Assembly (NCBI RefSeq): GCF_000757725.1 | Contig: NZ_JJMU01000002.1 | Coordinates: 62,001-126,000 of the forward strand | Source of the DNA: Sphingobacterium deserti | GTDB lineage: Bacteria > Bacteroidota > Bacteroidia > Sphingobacteriales > Sphingobacteriaceae | DNA length: 64,000 nt | Direction of reading: 5' to 3' | Shown: piece by piece, positions 52,100 to 61,233 of the stretch | How positions within the stretch are numbered: the stretch's first letter is position 1 | Layout of the letters: each line of letters starts with the position of its first letter | Made by a program: the position numbers and the translations under genes | Notes under the pieces: generated by a model | What the model was told of the DNA's origin: nothing | The model's database searches: none | Seen by the model: only the letters and a program-made list of their open reading frames with translations

Positions 52100-52996
52100 T
52101 CAGGAACGTGGATGGTACTGTGTAATAACTGACTGCAAATAGTCTTTATCAATATGCGTATAAATTTCCGTCGTGGTGATGCTTTCGTGCCCCAGCATAT
52201 CTTGAACGGCCCGTAAATCTGCACCACCTTCCACTAAATGGGAGGCAAAGGAGTGTCGGAAAGTGTGCGGACTGATGGTCTTCGTCAACCCGATACTTTT
52301 TGCCAAATCCTTGATGATCAAAAATACCATAACGCGCGTTAGTTGTGCTCCACGACGATTCAGAAAAACGATATCTTCATGCCCCGGTTTAGCGGGCGAT
52401 AGCGGCCTCACTTCATTCAAATAAATCTTTAGGTATTTGATCGCTTGATTCCCGACAGGAATGAGTCGCTCCTTATTGCCTTTCCCCTCAACCTTGATAA
52501 ATTCTACATCCAGATACAGGTTTGAGATCTTTAATCCAACCAATTCGGAAACACGCAATCCGCATCCATAAAGTACTTCCAAAATGGTTTTATTGCGCAT
52601 ACCTTCGTTTGTAGACAGGTCAATGGCTCCAATCAGCGCGTCGATTTCCTGAACATTAAGCACGCTGGGAATTTTCCTGCTTAACCGCGGCGATTCTAAC
52701 AGCTCCGCCGGGTTTGTCGACCAATCGTATTCAATTTGCAGAAAAGCAAAAAAAGTTTTCAATCCAGACAACAATCGAGCTTGTGTATACGGTGAGATAT
52801 TAAAATCATTGATAAAAATCAAAAACTGTTGTATAGTCCGTCTGTCAACCTGCTCCAAGCTCTTCTTCACATATGCACAATATGCCTCCAGCTTATGTAC
52901 ATCATTGAGATAAGCCTCTACCGAATTGTTTGATAGATTACGTTCCAACTGTAGGTAACGTTTAAAATCCTTCTTGACGTCTTCCCATATCATCAT
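52100..52996 (-). CDS. xerD: Site-specific tyrosine recombinase XerD
   Basis: 298 residues, the normal Xer length. N-terminal SAM-like core-binding domain (~5-90, 'FKRYLQLERNLSNNSVEAYL') and catalytic domain with the tyrosine-recombinase residues: Arg in 'YGCGLRVSELVGL', 'HTFRHSFASHLVEGG' (H-x-x-R), 'LGHESITTTEIYTHID' (His and the nucleophile Tyr). It resolves chromosome dimers at dif with XerC. No mobile element borders it, so it is the housekeeping enzyme rather than an integrase. Confidence 0.93.
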   Translation of the reverse strand: MMIWEDVKKDFKRYLQLERNLSNNSVEAYLNDVHKLEAYCAYVKKSLEQVDRRTIQQFLIFINDFNISPYTQARLLSGLKTFFAFLQIEYDWSTNPAELLESPRLSRKIPSVLNVQEIDALIGAIDLSTNEGMRNKTILEVLYGCGLRVSELVGLKISNLYLDVEFIKVEGKGNKERLIPVGNQAIKYLKIYLNEVRPLSPAKPGHEDIVFLNRRGAQLTRVMVFLIIKDLAKSIGLTKTISPHTFRHSFASHLVEGGADLRAVQDMLGHESITTTEIYTHIDKDYLQSVITQYHPRS

Positions 52997-53078
52997 GCAA
53001 TTATAGGCAATATTTGGCTAATATGTTTGTACGAGGTTTCCGAGATCAGCATGTAAGACGCAGGTGTTTCGAAAACAA

Positions 53079-53111
53079 ATAAGACTTAAGCCGGGGAAAC
53101 TTAAGTCTTAT
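53079..53111 (-). terminator. Perfect 12-bp hairpin downstream of the EEP-family gene
   Basis: ATAAGACTTAAG (53079-53090) and CTTAAGTCTTAT (53100-53111). On the minus strand TTGTTTTC follows, so it probably ends transcription from the gene at 53203-54216. Confidence 0.75.
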
Positions 53112-53202
53112 ACCATCAATCCAATAGTGACCCATTAACGAATCAGCATTGATTAATTTTGTAGCCGATTGTGCCAGCACAACATGTAAGCATTCGAAAC
53201 AT

Positions 53203-54216
53203 TTAATGCGTACTGGCGGTAAGTTGGCTTTCTAACAGCAAATCATTTGATTTCTTTTTCCATGTCAATGTGAATGAGACAGCACAATGATCTGAAAGGG
53301 ATTGTCCGGTTCGATTGGAGAATCGCTGTTTTTCTATTTTATACGAGCGCGGTGTAAATTCTATTTGATTATTATTTCTAAAGAAGATCTTGTCGATACT
53401 TTCGCAACTATCCGTGAGTGCTAGTTTTTCCTGAGGCGTGAAGTTGTCGTTTATGTTCGGCATTACTCCGCCGTTCCAAGTATCCAACCAAGCATCCTTC
53501 ACATGTGTAGCTTTCGTAAAGTCTGGCAGATTGTCCCAATTAGCACTGTAATGTGCATTAAAATCACCCATAACCAACAACGCCTGTCCCACGGAGTATG
53601 TATTGATATATGTTGATAGTTGTTTTATATTTTTCCGCCGGGCGGAAGCTGCTGCTAGGTCATCTTGCGATGTTGCATGCACATTGTAAACATCTACAGT
53701 CACATCCTTTGCTAACTGGATTCGCGCAACGGAAAACCCTTTCGCTGCAAGACAATCTGTGCCATGGCAGTCTTTCCAAGCGATACGCTTCGTAAACACT
53801 ATAGGATATTTTGATAAGGTATTTAATCCGTCCCCGTATGGAATAGCTGTTTTTTCCTCCGTACGATAGGCATGCCGGTTACCACCGTCGTATAACTCGC
53901 GGTGGTAGTGAAAATCTTCCTGGACGTTGACGATATCAAACGAGTTAATCTTTTGGCCAATCTCTTTCATACTTGCTGCGCGAGGGCTCTTTGCCGCGGA
54001 TATCACTTCCGGCAGGCCAGCAACATTGTACGTGAGTACTGCTAATTCGCCTTCTTCAGCGGCGCTCGAAAAAGAAACGTGAGGATAGATGTGCCGACTT
54101 TCGCTGAATGTGATCTGATTGAATCTCGTTAAGTATATCCAACAACTAAAAAGGAGAAACGCAGAAATTGCCGTTAACCACTTTTTTTGATTTTGCCACA
54201 CAACATATAAATCCAT
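53203..54216 (-). CDS. Endonuclease/exonuclease/phosphatase-family protein (sphingomyelinase-like), membrane-anchored
   Basis: 337 residues with one N-terminal helix (about 14-33) that anchors or exports it. The DNase I-like fold motifs follow in order: 'TYNVAGLP', metal-binding Glu in 'VNVQEDFHYH', 'DVYNVHATS', 'LLVMGDFNAHY' (D-x-N) and 'SDHCAVSFTL' (S-D-H). The family includes phosphodiesterases for phospholipids and inositol phosphates as well as nucleases. The 'E-D-F-H-Y-H' and 'H-A-T-S' pattern is nearer to bacterial sphingomyelinase C, but the substrate is unproven. Confidence 0.87.
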   Translation of the reverse strand: MDLYVVWQNQKKWLTAISAFLLFSCWIYLTRFNQITFSESRHIYPHVSFSSAAEEGELAVLTYNVAGLPEVISAAKSPRAASMKEIGQKINSFDIVNVQEDFHYHRELYDGGNRHAYRTEEKTAIPYGDGLNTLSKYPIVFTKRIAWKDCHGTDCLAAKGFSVARIQLAKDVTVDVYNVHATSQDDLAAASARRKNIKQLSTYINTYSVGQALLVMGDFNAHYSANWDNLPDFTKATHVKDAWLDTWNGGVMPNINDNFTPQEKLALTDSCESIDKIFFRNNNQIEFTPRSYKIEKQRFSNRTGQSLSDHCAVSFTLTWKKKSNDLLLESQLTASTH

Positions 54217-54370
54217 ACAGGTAGAGTCGATGATGCTGATTCAAAACTAAGGAGCATATGTTACCTCTTCATAAATTCAAGATGAATCTTTTATAGTGGA
54301 ATTATTTATTTGATGTAAACAAGCGATAAAAATTCATAAATCATTAACAATCAGTCATTATTTAGGAAAC

Positions 54371-54402
54371 ATAGGTTACCTATTTTCGTAAAAATAACGA
54401 AA
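54371..54402 (+). promoter_or_regulatory. Two adjacent inverted repeats before the glycosyltransferase operon
   Basis: ATAGGT-T-ACCTAT (54371-54383) is followed directly by TTTCGT-N7-ACGAAA (54384-54402), ending 9 bases before the ATG. A -7-like TATTTTCG lies across them at 54381-54388. This fits a repressed promoter; no regulator gene is adjacent. Confidence 0.5.
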
Positions 54403-54411
54403 CCTGATTAT

Positions 54412-55587
54412 ATGGTAAAAGTAGCATTCTTTGCAGAGATACTGATTGAAGAGTTTGACGGCGCCTCACGCACCATGTTCCAGATCATAAACAGAATTGA
54501 TCAATCACGCTTCTCGTACCTCTTCGTGTACGGAAAAGGTCCCGATCAAATGGCGGGGCATGCTTCGCTTAAAATTCCGACGATCAATACGGGCGTGAAT
54601 AAAGATTATTGCCTGACGATGCCCATGTTGGTAAAAGAACAACTCAAGCAGGAACTAGACGCTTTTCAGCCTGACGTGATCCATATTGCCACCCCTTCAC
54701 TGCTCGGCTTTTTCGCATCACGCTATGCACGCCAGCGAAACATACCCGTTATTAGCATTTATCATACAAATTTCATTTCCTATATACCTTATTATTTTCG
54801 GAAAGTGCCAGCCTTGATTAGACCTATCGAGCGCTGGATGATTTCAGCGACCAGAAAATTTTATAATAGCTGCGAGAGTGTGTACGTACCCTCGCAATCA
54901 ATGATCAGGCAACTGGAACATTTCGGCGTGGAGGCCGAAAAGCTTAACCTGTGGCAACGCGGTATTGATCTGAACTTATTTAACCCAAATAAAAGAGATC
55001 GAACTTACGTTACCTCGATTACGGGAAATGACAAGCCAAACATACTTTTTGCCAGCCGCCTGGTGTGGGAGAAAAACGTCCAAACATTGATCGAAATTTA
55101 TCAGCGGCTGCAGCGTAGGAATTTGGCACATAACTTAATCATCGCAGGTGATGGCGCAGCCCGGGAAGATATGCAAAGGCAGATGCCAAATGCACACTTC
55201 CTTGGAAAATTAGATCACGAAGAACTGGCAAAACTATACGCTTCTTGTGACGCATTTGTATTTACATCTACTTCGGAGACTTATGGAAACGTTATCATAG
55301 AAGCAATGGCTTCTGGTCTGCCCTGTGTAATTGCCGATGGCGGGGGCAGCGCAGATCTTATTCGTCATCGCCATACCGGCTATAAATGCTTGCCTAAATC
55401 GCCCGAGGATTATCTTATCCACCTGTCTTTATTGCTTAAGGATACCGAGCTTCATCAAGTCATCAGCAACGCGGCTTTAGCGCAGGTCCAGGAATTGGAT
55501 TGGGAAAATCTTGTGGAACGTTATTTTGAAGACATTAAAGCATTGGCCGGCTCCGCTAGCCGCAATTTACTATGGACAGCTTGCTAA
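54412..55587 (+). CDS. Glycosyltransferase family 4 (glycolipid-type)
   Basis: This 391-residue GT-B enzyme begins 'VAFFAEILIEEFDGASRTMFQI', as in GT4 enzymes acting on lipids (SqdX/mannosyltransferase-like), with 'SIYHTNFISYIPYY' in the acceptor half. The donor half has 'NILFASRLVWEKNVQTLI' and the E-x7-E signature in 'SETYGNVIIEAMASGLP'. It is the first gene of a three-gene operon; its end overlaps the next gene by 16 bases. A role in making a membrane glycolipid or envelope glycan is inferred. Confidence 0.92.
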   Translation: MVKVAFFAEILIEEFDGASRTMFQIINRIDQSRFSYLFVYGKGPDQMAGHASLKIPTINTGVNKDYCLTMPMLVKEQLKQELDAFQPDVIHIATPSLLGFFASRYARQRNIPVISIYHTNFISYIPYYFRKVPALIRPIERWMISATRKFYNSCESVYVPSQSMIRQLEHFGVEAEKLNLWQRGIDLNLFNPNKRDRTYVTSITGNDKPNILFASRLVWEKNVQTLIEIYQRLQRRNLAHNLIIAGDGAAREDMQRQMPNAHFLGKLDHEELAKLYASCDAFVFTSTSETYGNVIIEAMASGLPCVIADGGGSADLIRHRHTGYKCLPKSPEDYLIHLSLLLKDTELHQVISNAALAQVQELDWENLVERYFEDIKALAGSASRNLLWTAC

Positions 55588-56567
55588 GGCGTAAAAAATG
55601 GCTAAAGCCACTTATCGTTGCTACCATCCTCGTACCTTTGACGATTTTTATTCTGCAGACGGATTTTAAATTGGTATGGCAAGAAATGTACAAAATCGGC
55701 TTTCGTTTTATCTTTCTCTTAGTCTCGACATTCATCGCTTACTTTCTTGCGACTGTCGCTTGGTGGATATGCTTGGGTAGCGAGCGAAAAAAGATCAGCC
55801 TGAAACAGTTATTTATTATTCGGCAGATTGGTGAGACGGTAGGCTTGTATAATCCATCAAGCGTTGTGGGCGGTGATTTATTAAAAGATGAGCTACTAAG
55901 ACCTTACGACATAGCCCGGGGGCAATCCTCTTCCTCTATAGTGGTCTCTAGAATCACGATTGTACTTTCCCAATTGCTTCTTTTTATGATTGCCGCATCT
56001 TGGCTGGTATTGTATTCACACAATGCAACGCCCTCCTACATTGCACAAGGTATTTGGGCACTGGTTATCAGCCTTCTTGTAATAAAAACTGCTTTTTTTT
56101 ACCTACTACATACCACATTGAAAATAAACGCAGACGTTATTGAACCATCTTTCTGGAGAAGACTGTATCAACAAATTCGGACACTCATTCACCAATCACA
56201 GCAATTTTATCAGCAGCAGCCTAAAGCTTTCTGGGTATCGTACCTCTTCTCGTTGCTGCACTGGCTGGTAGGTAGTTTAGAATTTTTCCTCATTCTTCTG
56301 TTTTTAGGTTATGATGTACAAATGATGCATGGCGTTTTGCTGGATATGGGTGTCATTATCGTAAAAAGTCTAGGTGCTTTTATTCCGGGACAGCTTGGCG
56401 TGGAAGAGTTAGGAAATAAATTGGTACTGACCGCCATTGGCATCCAAGCCACCTCGATATGGTTAACGGTTTCAATCTTGCGACGGTCAAGACAGCTATT
56501 TTGGCTTTTAATGGGGATGATCTTCTACGGGTTCGCTAAAAAAACACGCTCTTTAACTTTAGTATGA
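55572..56567 (+). CDS. Flippase-like integral membrane protein (UPF0104/LPG synthase TM family)
   Basis: 331 residues with about eight helices. Family motifs are 'TVGLYNPSSVVGGDLLKDELL' (near residues 91-111), 'SSSSIVVSRI' and 'ALGAFIPGQLGVEELGNKLVL'-like block near residue 270. These membrane domains, related to the N-terminal part of MprF, are often paired with glycosyltransferases and thought to move or anchor lipid-linked products. It overlaps the first GT gene and is 1 base from the second. Confidence 0.88.
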   Translation: MDSLLRRKKWLKPLIVATILVPLTIFILQTDFKLVWQEMYKIGFRFIFLLVSTFIAYFLATVAWWICLGSERKKISLKQLFIIRQIGETVGLYNPSSVVGGDLLKDELLRPYDIARGQSSSSIVVSRITIVLSQLLLFMIAASWLVLYSHNATPSYIAQGIWALVISLLVIKTAFFYLLHTTLKINADVIEPSFWRRLYQQIRTLIHQSQQFYQQQPKAFWVSYLFSLLHWLVGSLEFFLILLFLGYDVQMMHGVLLDMGVIIVKSLGAFIPGQLGVEELGNKLVLTAIGIQATSIWLTVSILRRSRQLFWLLMGMIFYGFAKKTRSLTLV

Positions 56568-56568
56568 T

Positions 56569-57732
56569 ATGGAAGTGTTATTTGTAAGCCACAAGTATCC
56601 GCCAGCTACCGGCGGTATGGAGAAGCAAAGCTATGAACTTATTAACGGCATGCGCAACTGTGCGAAGGTGCATTACATTGTTCATACGGGTGAGGAGAGT
56701 TATTTCCATTTCTTCAGGAAGCTGAATGATCGGATATTGAAGGCTATACACAGCCATCCGAGGATATCTTTAATACACTTCAATGATGGTCTGATTGCTG
56801 CACTCAGCCTATGGCACAGCGGCTATCGACATATCAAGCGCGTGGTTACGGTGCATGGTCTAGACGTCGTCTTTCCGCTAGCCTTGTACCAGCGTTTTGT
56901 CCTTCCACGCTTTAATAATTTCGATCATATTATCGCCGTTAGCGAAGCCACAGCGAATGCCATAATCGCTCGTGGTGTCGCGAAGAACAAAGTTTCTGTC
57001 GTTTTGAACGGTATCGACCACGAACTTTCAACAGCACCCTGCCTCCAAAAGTGGGATGCTTTCTTAGATCAGTACCAACTACCGCGAGAGAAAAAAATGC
57101 TCGTGCTGCTGGGGCGCCCCGTGAAGCGGAAAGGCTTTTCCTGGTTTATCCGTGAGGTATTGCCCCAACTGCCGGCTGATGTCATGCTTCTTCTCGCCGG
57201 CCCCTTTCAGAGCGAGCCTACGAAAACTGAAAAATGGCTAGACAAACTCCCGAAGCGTTGGCGACATTTGATCATGTTATTCCTCGGCTTTCCATCCGAT
57301 CAAGCAGAAATTCGAAGTTTACTTCAACAAAGTAACCACGCACAGCGCATGCGTCATTTAGGTAAATTACCTTTAGACGACCTCAAAATTTTGCTGACGC
57401 ATGCGCAAGCCTTCCTCATGCCCAACATAAAAATCAAGGGAGATATGGAGGGTTTTGGCCTCGTTTGCTTGGAAGCCAGCATGTGCGGCACACTGGTTCT
57501 CGCTTCAAATATTGAAGGAATCACAGACGCCATCTTGGACAGCAAAAACGGTCTTCACGTTCAGCATGAAGATGCAGCTGCATGGACCACCGCTATCGAA
57601 AACGTCTTATCCGAAGAAGAAGACTATACAAATAGAAAAAAAGCGTATAGCGCTTTTACAGTTTCACATTTTGGATGGGATAAGATGGTGAAAGGCTACG
57701 CCCTACTTTTCCAATCAATTATCAATAGCTGA
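56569..57732 (+). CDS. Glycosyltransferase family 4, second of the operon
   Basis: 387-residue GT-B protein. N-terminal loop 'HKYPPATGGMEKQSYELI', acceptor half with 'VVTVHGLDVVFPLALYQR', donor half with 'LGRPVKRKGFSWFI' and the E-x7-E motif 'MEGFGLVCLEASMCG'. It most likely adds a second sugar to the product of the first enzyme. Its 3' end overlaps, tail to tail, a small gene on the other strand by 18 bases. Confidence 0.92.
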   Translation: MEVLFVSHKYPPATGGMEKQSYELINGMRNCAKVHYIVHTGEESYFHFFRKLNDRILKAIHSHPRISLIHFNDGLIAALSLWHSGYRHIKRVVTVHGLDVVFPLALYQRFVLPRFNNFDHIIAVSEATANAIIARGVAKNKVSVVLNGIDHELSTAPCLQKWDAFLDQYQLPREKKMLVLLGRPVKRKGFSWFIREVLPQLPADVMLLLAGPFQSEPTKTEKWLDKLPKRWRHLIMLFLGFPSDQAEIRSLLQQSNHAQRMRHLGKLPLDDLKILLTHAQAFLMPNIKIKGDMEGFGLVCLEASMCGTLVLASNIEGITDAILDSKNGLHVQHEDAAAWTTAIENVLSEEEDYTNRKKAYSAFTVSHFGWDKMVKGYALLFQSIINS

Positions 57733-58002
57733 TTCATCGGAGTGAAGCCCTGTTGAGGAAAGCAAATTTACCTTTCCAATAAACGGATGCTCATCGATGG
57801 TTTCAAGGGCATCAGCGATTGCGTAACAAACCTGAAATGAAGAATGAAGGTCTTCTTCGAATTGGCTAAGCTTATCTTCTTTTACTTTTTCAAAGATCCA
57901 AATGGGCTCAAGTGGATTTGAATTATGTTGGGTGACAATGGCGGTGTATCCTTTGCTCTGCGCATCTTCTAGCACCTCTTTTGTAACTTTTACTAATTCC
58001 AT
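57715..58002 (-). CDS. Small uncharacterised protein, 95 aa
   Basis: The protein opens 'MELVKVTKEVLEDAQSKGYTAIV' and has a compact alpha/beta look, with 'EPIWIFEKVKEDKL' in the middle. No signal peptide or known motif. It has an ATG start, coding-like composition and overlaps the GT gene convergently by 18 bases. It shows slight similarity in style to, but does not align well with, the two paralogues near 59.2-59.8 kb. Function unknown. Confidence 0.65.
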   Translation of the reverse strand: MELVKVTKEVLEDAQSKGYTAIVTQHNSNPLEPIWIFEKVKEDKLSQFEEDLHSSFQVCYAIADALETIDEHPFIGKVNLLSSTGLHSDESAIDN

Positions 58003-58182
58003 AGTTTACTAATATACGGAATAATTCTTTAATGACTCCGTTTTTATCTGGTAAAATACTGCCACAAGACGTTAATTCGACGATTTTGAACGTGGTTGAA
58101 GTTCCGATTTATTCGTCGATGAGGCGACTTATTAAACAGGAGAAATAGCCGGTATTTGATAAAGCTTAGGAAGATAGCCTGG

Positions 58183-58998
58183 CTATTCCAGAGTGGTGCA
58201 GATCCGTTTGTATAAACGCACAATTTCGTCAGACACTAATTGCGGCTCGTCATAAAAAACATGATGTTGTGCATGATCTACAAAGACATACCTACGATCT
58301 TTTCCGCTACCCGCAAATTGTTTCAAGCCGGCGATGAACATGTCTCGGTCGGCACCTTCAAACGGCGTTTGTCCAGATCCGATAATCGTAAGTGGTATAT
58401 TTATTGAACGCGAAACTTGTCGCATAATAGAACTTGTATGCTCATAATTTAATACCAAATGGTAGAATCCAAGACTTTCCGCTTTGATCACATCAAGATC
58501 TTTCAAAAACAGCGCTTTTGTTTGTCTCGCTCGTTCTTCCGTCATAAAGTAAGGCGTAACAACGTCGATAAATATCGCCGCCTTGACGGGGTACTTGTTG
58601 TTGTTTATAAACTTCATGGCATAATTACCCCCCAAGGAATGCGCTACGAATACACACGGTCCCTCAAATCCCAATGTTGATAAAAGCATTTCTAAATCGT
58701 GCACTTCTTGCGGCAGGTTTACATTGGATGTATCGATTCCACTTTTTCCAAATCCTGCGCGATCGTAGGTTATTAGTGGTGCTGCAATATCTTTCCGTAG
58801 TAGATGGAGCAATTCATTCCAAACGGACGCATCGTTGCCAGCTCCCGATTCGAAAATGATTGGCATTCCTGTTCCAATCATTATGTTAACATGCAATTGG
58901 TGCTTGCCGACAGAAATCATCCTACTTTGGGATTGCCCAAAGCCCATTATAGAGAAGAGTAACGAGACAGCATAAATAAGCAATCGACAAAAGTTCAT
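58183..58998 (-). CDS. Secreted alpha/beta-fold hydrolase
   Basis: 271 residues with a signal peptide (to about residue 21, 'SIMGFGQ'). Alpha/beta hydrolase core: oxyanion region 'FESGAGNDASVW', 'ITYDRAGFGKSG', nucleophile elbow S121 in 'VAHSLGG' and a catalytic His near the C-terminus in 'DHAQHHVFYDEPQ'. It is probably a periplasmic or secreted esterase or lipase-like enzyme; the substrate is unknown. It stands alone. Confidence 0.88.
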   Translation of the reverse strand: MNFCRLLIYAVSLLFSIMGFGQSQSRMISVGKHQLHVNIMIGTGMPIIFESGAGNDASVWNELLHLLRKDIAAPLITYDRAGFGKSGIDTSNVNLPQEVHDLEMLLSTLGFEGPCVFVAHSLGGNYAMKFINNNKYPVKAAIFIDVVTPYFMTEERARQTKALFLKDLDVIKAESLGFYHLVLNYEHTSSIMRQVSRSINIPLTIIGSGQTPFEGADRDMFIAGLKQFAGSGKDRRYVFVDHAQHHVFYDEPQLVSDEIVRLYKRICTTLE

Positions 58999-59177
58999 TC
59001 GATAAAGGTAGTCAATCGACGCGAAACGGATATAAAATATATCAAGAACTATACAAATAACGTATCGCTATCTGTAACCCGTATAACCAGTTTCGGAGAT
59101 TTTGAAAGATGAGTCGTCTACCGATGATAGAATGATTAGATGAAATATATATAATAAATTGCTGCAATGCCCCCACA

Positions 59178-59453
59178 TTACTTTTGAAAGGCCCAATCGT
59201 ATATCTTGTGCAATTCGAAAAACTCCTTGTCAGGTACAGGATAGCCATCGCGGAAATGACCCAGCAAAAGCTTGTCTCCATTTTTATCTTGTATAAGCGC
59301 TAGTGTACAATGCTTGTTGCTATTGTGGTACAGGGCTACGCCTACAATTTTTCCTTCGTAGGCCACTAACCAATAAGAGGCTTTATAAAGACCGTCCATC
59401 ACGCTAGTGGTCAATATAGGCTCCCCTGTTTTTACCAATTCCATTCTATCCAT
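59178..59453 (-). CDS. Small uncharacterised protein, paralogue A
   Basis: 91 residues from ATG 59453. This start is fixed by alignment to the neighbouring paralogue: MDRMELVKTGEPILT against MERKSLKRVGEAILT. Shared pattern: G-E-x-I-L-T, Y-x-A-x-Y, V-A-x4-I-x-G-V-x-L-x-H-x-x-N-x-x-C-T, and a C-terminal Y-P ... L-x-K-I-Y. It looks like a single small alpha/beta domain without signal peptide. Function unknown. Confidence 0.72.
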   Translation of the reverse strand: MDRMELVKTGEPILTTSVMDGLYKASYWLVAYEGKIVGVALYHNSNKHCTLALIQDKNGDKLLLGHFRDGYPVPDKEFFELHKIYDWAFQK

Positions 59454-59533
59454 CGCTGCATTTTTATAGATTGTCACAAACTATAGCGGTGCTAAAAACG
59501 GCCGTTACAGTTACGTTCTTCTATTAACGCTTA

Positions 59534-59806
59534 TCAGGAGAATTTGGATTCGTATATTTTTTTTAATTCCTCAATATCGCTGTAGTTGATGGGATAGTTG
59601 TCCGCGCAGTAGGCTAAAGTCATTTTTAAACCGTCAATATCGCGAACCATGGCTACGGTACAATCTTCGTTGCCATCGTGAAAAAGCCCCACCCCTGTGA
59701 TTTGGTCGGTGTGTGCTACCATAAAATAGTTGGCTACATACGAACTATTTGGTGGATGCACGGTTAATATTGCTTCGCCAACTCTCTTTAAACTCTTCCT
59801 CTCCAT
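59534..59806 (-). CDS. Small uncharacterised protein, paralogue B
   Basis: 90 residues, aligning end to end with the 91-residue protein 80 bases downstream on the same strand; conserved positions include Gly10, the I-L-T triplet, Cys/Thr near residue 50 and the Tyr-Pro near residue 72. Divergence is high (roughly a third identical by eye), so the duplication is old. No motif of known function. Confidence 0.74.
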   Translation of the reverse strand: MERKSLKRVGEAILTVHPPNSSYVANYFMVAHTDQITGVGLFHDGNEDCTVAMVRDIDGLKMTLAYCADNYPINYSDIEELKKIYESKFS

Positions 59807-59996
59807 TTAAAATCGTGGATTTATCGAACGCAAATATCGGATAATATAAGCTGAAGTTATAATGAAAATCTTTTCAAGCAATCGATTGCGTAAAAATTTG
59901 TAGATTTTATTCGGCATGAAACTAAAACAACGGCTCCTCCCCCTAGCATTCGATAAATGCTCTGTTGAGAATCCCCTTCCAATAAATCGTCTTTAA

Positions 59997-60911
59997 TCAT
60001 TTAAATAACTGTCTAAATTCCAACGGTGTTTGACTAGTTTTGCTTTTAAATAATTTACTAAATGACTGTGGATGTTCAAATCCTAGAGCGTAAGCTATTT
60101 CGCTTATAGACAGGTCAGTGCTACTTAATTGCTCCTTAGCACAATCAATGAGCTTGTTTTGGATATGCTGCTGTGTACTTTGCTGCGTGTGCAAGCGTAA
60201 AAGCGTACCTAGATAATTGGGCGATATATTTAGTCGTTCGGCGATTTCAGTGACTGTTGGAATACCGCCTGCTATTGAAGTGCCATTCTTAAAATAATCA
60301 GTAAGCACCTGTTCGAAACGTTCCAACAATTCAAAGTTGGATTTTCTTCGGGTTAAAAACTGTCGCTCGTAAAAACGTTCGGAATAGATCAAGAGCATAT
60401 CAAGTTGTGCAATGATAAGTTCCTGACTAAATTTGTCCATGTTCGATTGGTATTCTTTTTCAATATTAAGAAGAATCTCAACGATTATATTTTCTTCTCT
60501 ATCTGACAGAAAAAGTGCTTCGTTAACTGCATACTGGAAAAAGTCATAAGACTTGATCTTTTTCGCCAATACCGTACTCCAAAGAAAGTCTGGGTGAATG
60601 AGCAACAACCAGCCTGTTGGCTCGACAACCATATTGAGGTCGATTTCCAATTTCAAAAACTGGGCCGGCGCAATGAAAGAGAGAATGCCCGAATTAAAAT
60701 CATATTGCTGCTGGCCGTAGTTAAATTTGCCATGAACATTCCGCTTCAGCCCGATCGTATAAAAATTCTGCACCCACTTCACATTGGTCTCATCAAAGGG
60801 ATAGGCTACCTTACTGTAATCAATTACGCTAATCAACGGGTGTTCTGGATTAGGTAAGTTACAGAATGCATGAAATTCAGCGATCGAATTAAGGCGGAAT
60901 GTTTTCTTCAT
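59997..60911 (-). CDS. AraC-family transcriptional regulator
   Basis: 304 residues. A cupin-like N-terminal domain (~1-170, 'GILSFIAPAQFLKLEIDL') and a C-terminal double-HTH (~200-300): 'VTEIAERLNISPNYLGTLLR' and 'DLSISEIAYALGFEHPQSFSKLFKSKTSQTPLEFR'. It is the last gene of a minus-strand group with an SDR and an Atu4866-like protein, and probably regulates them. Members with this layout respond to small molecules. Confidence 0.92.
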   Translation of the reverse strand: MKKTFRLNSIAEFHAFCNLPNPEHPLISVIDYSKVAYPFDETNVKWVQNFYTIGLKRNVHGKFNYGQQQYDFNSGILSFIAPAQFLKLEIDLNMVVEPTGWLLLIHPDFLWSTVLAKKIKSYDFFQYAVNEALFLSDREENIIVEILLNIEKEYQSNMDKFSQELIIAQLDMLLIYSERFYERQFLTRRKSNFELLERFEQVLTDYFKNGTSIAGGIPTVTEIAERLNISPNYLGTLLRLHTQQSTQQHIQNKLIDCAKEQLSSTDLSISEIAYALGFEHPQSFSKLFKSKTSQTPLEFRQLFK

Positions 60912-60921
60912 GCGTACTAAA

Positions 60922-61185
60922 TTAGTTTTTTTGCTTATACAAAATCATACCTCCATGATACAAAATTCCGTCTTTAAATTCCCCATCTGCGACAAAGCCC
61001 GTGTCATCTTTGTAGTCGATATGGTTGCCCGACACCTTAAAGCTTCCTTGATAGGCACTTTCACGGCTTCCGCGCGCTTCATCGTAACGATTGGTCGGTA
61101 AAAGTTGGTGCCTAATTTGGCCGTCGGCAGTTACCCACATACCGATGTAGGCTTTGGTTTCTTCTATTGTTTTATTTAAGTCCAT
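60922..61185 (-). CDS. Atu4866-domain protein
   Basis: 87 residues from ATG 61185; the longer frame to 61215 is less likely. The small beta-barrel sequence 'YIGMWVTADGQIRHQLLPTNRYDEARG' and 'AYQGSFKVSGNHIDYKDDTGF' is that of the Atu4866 family. Function of the family is unknown to me. It lies 10 bases before the araC gene and 48 after the SDR gene, a recurring arrangement that suggests a linked role in small-molecule metabolism. Confidence 0.85.
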   Translation of the reverse strand: MDLNKTIEETKAYIGMWVTADGQIRHQLLPTNRYDEARGSRESAYQGSFKVSGNHIDYKDDTGFVADGEFKDGILYHGGMILYKQKN

Positions 61186-61233
61186 TATTCTAGTTTTAAA
61201 TTTCCGCAAAATCACTTTAAGAGGCTATAGGTA

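Noticed and set aside
52100..52996. Tyrosine recombinase as an integrase of a genomic island
   Set aside because: Length and motifs are those of housekeeping XerD; no attachment repeats, tRNA junction or phage/ICE genes nearby.
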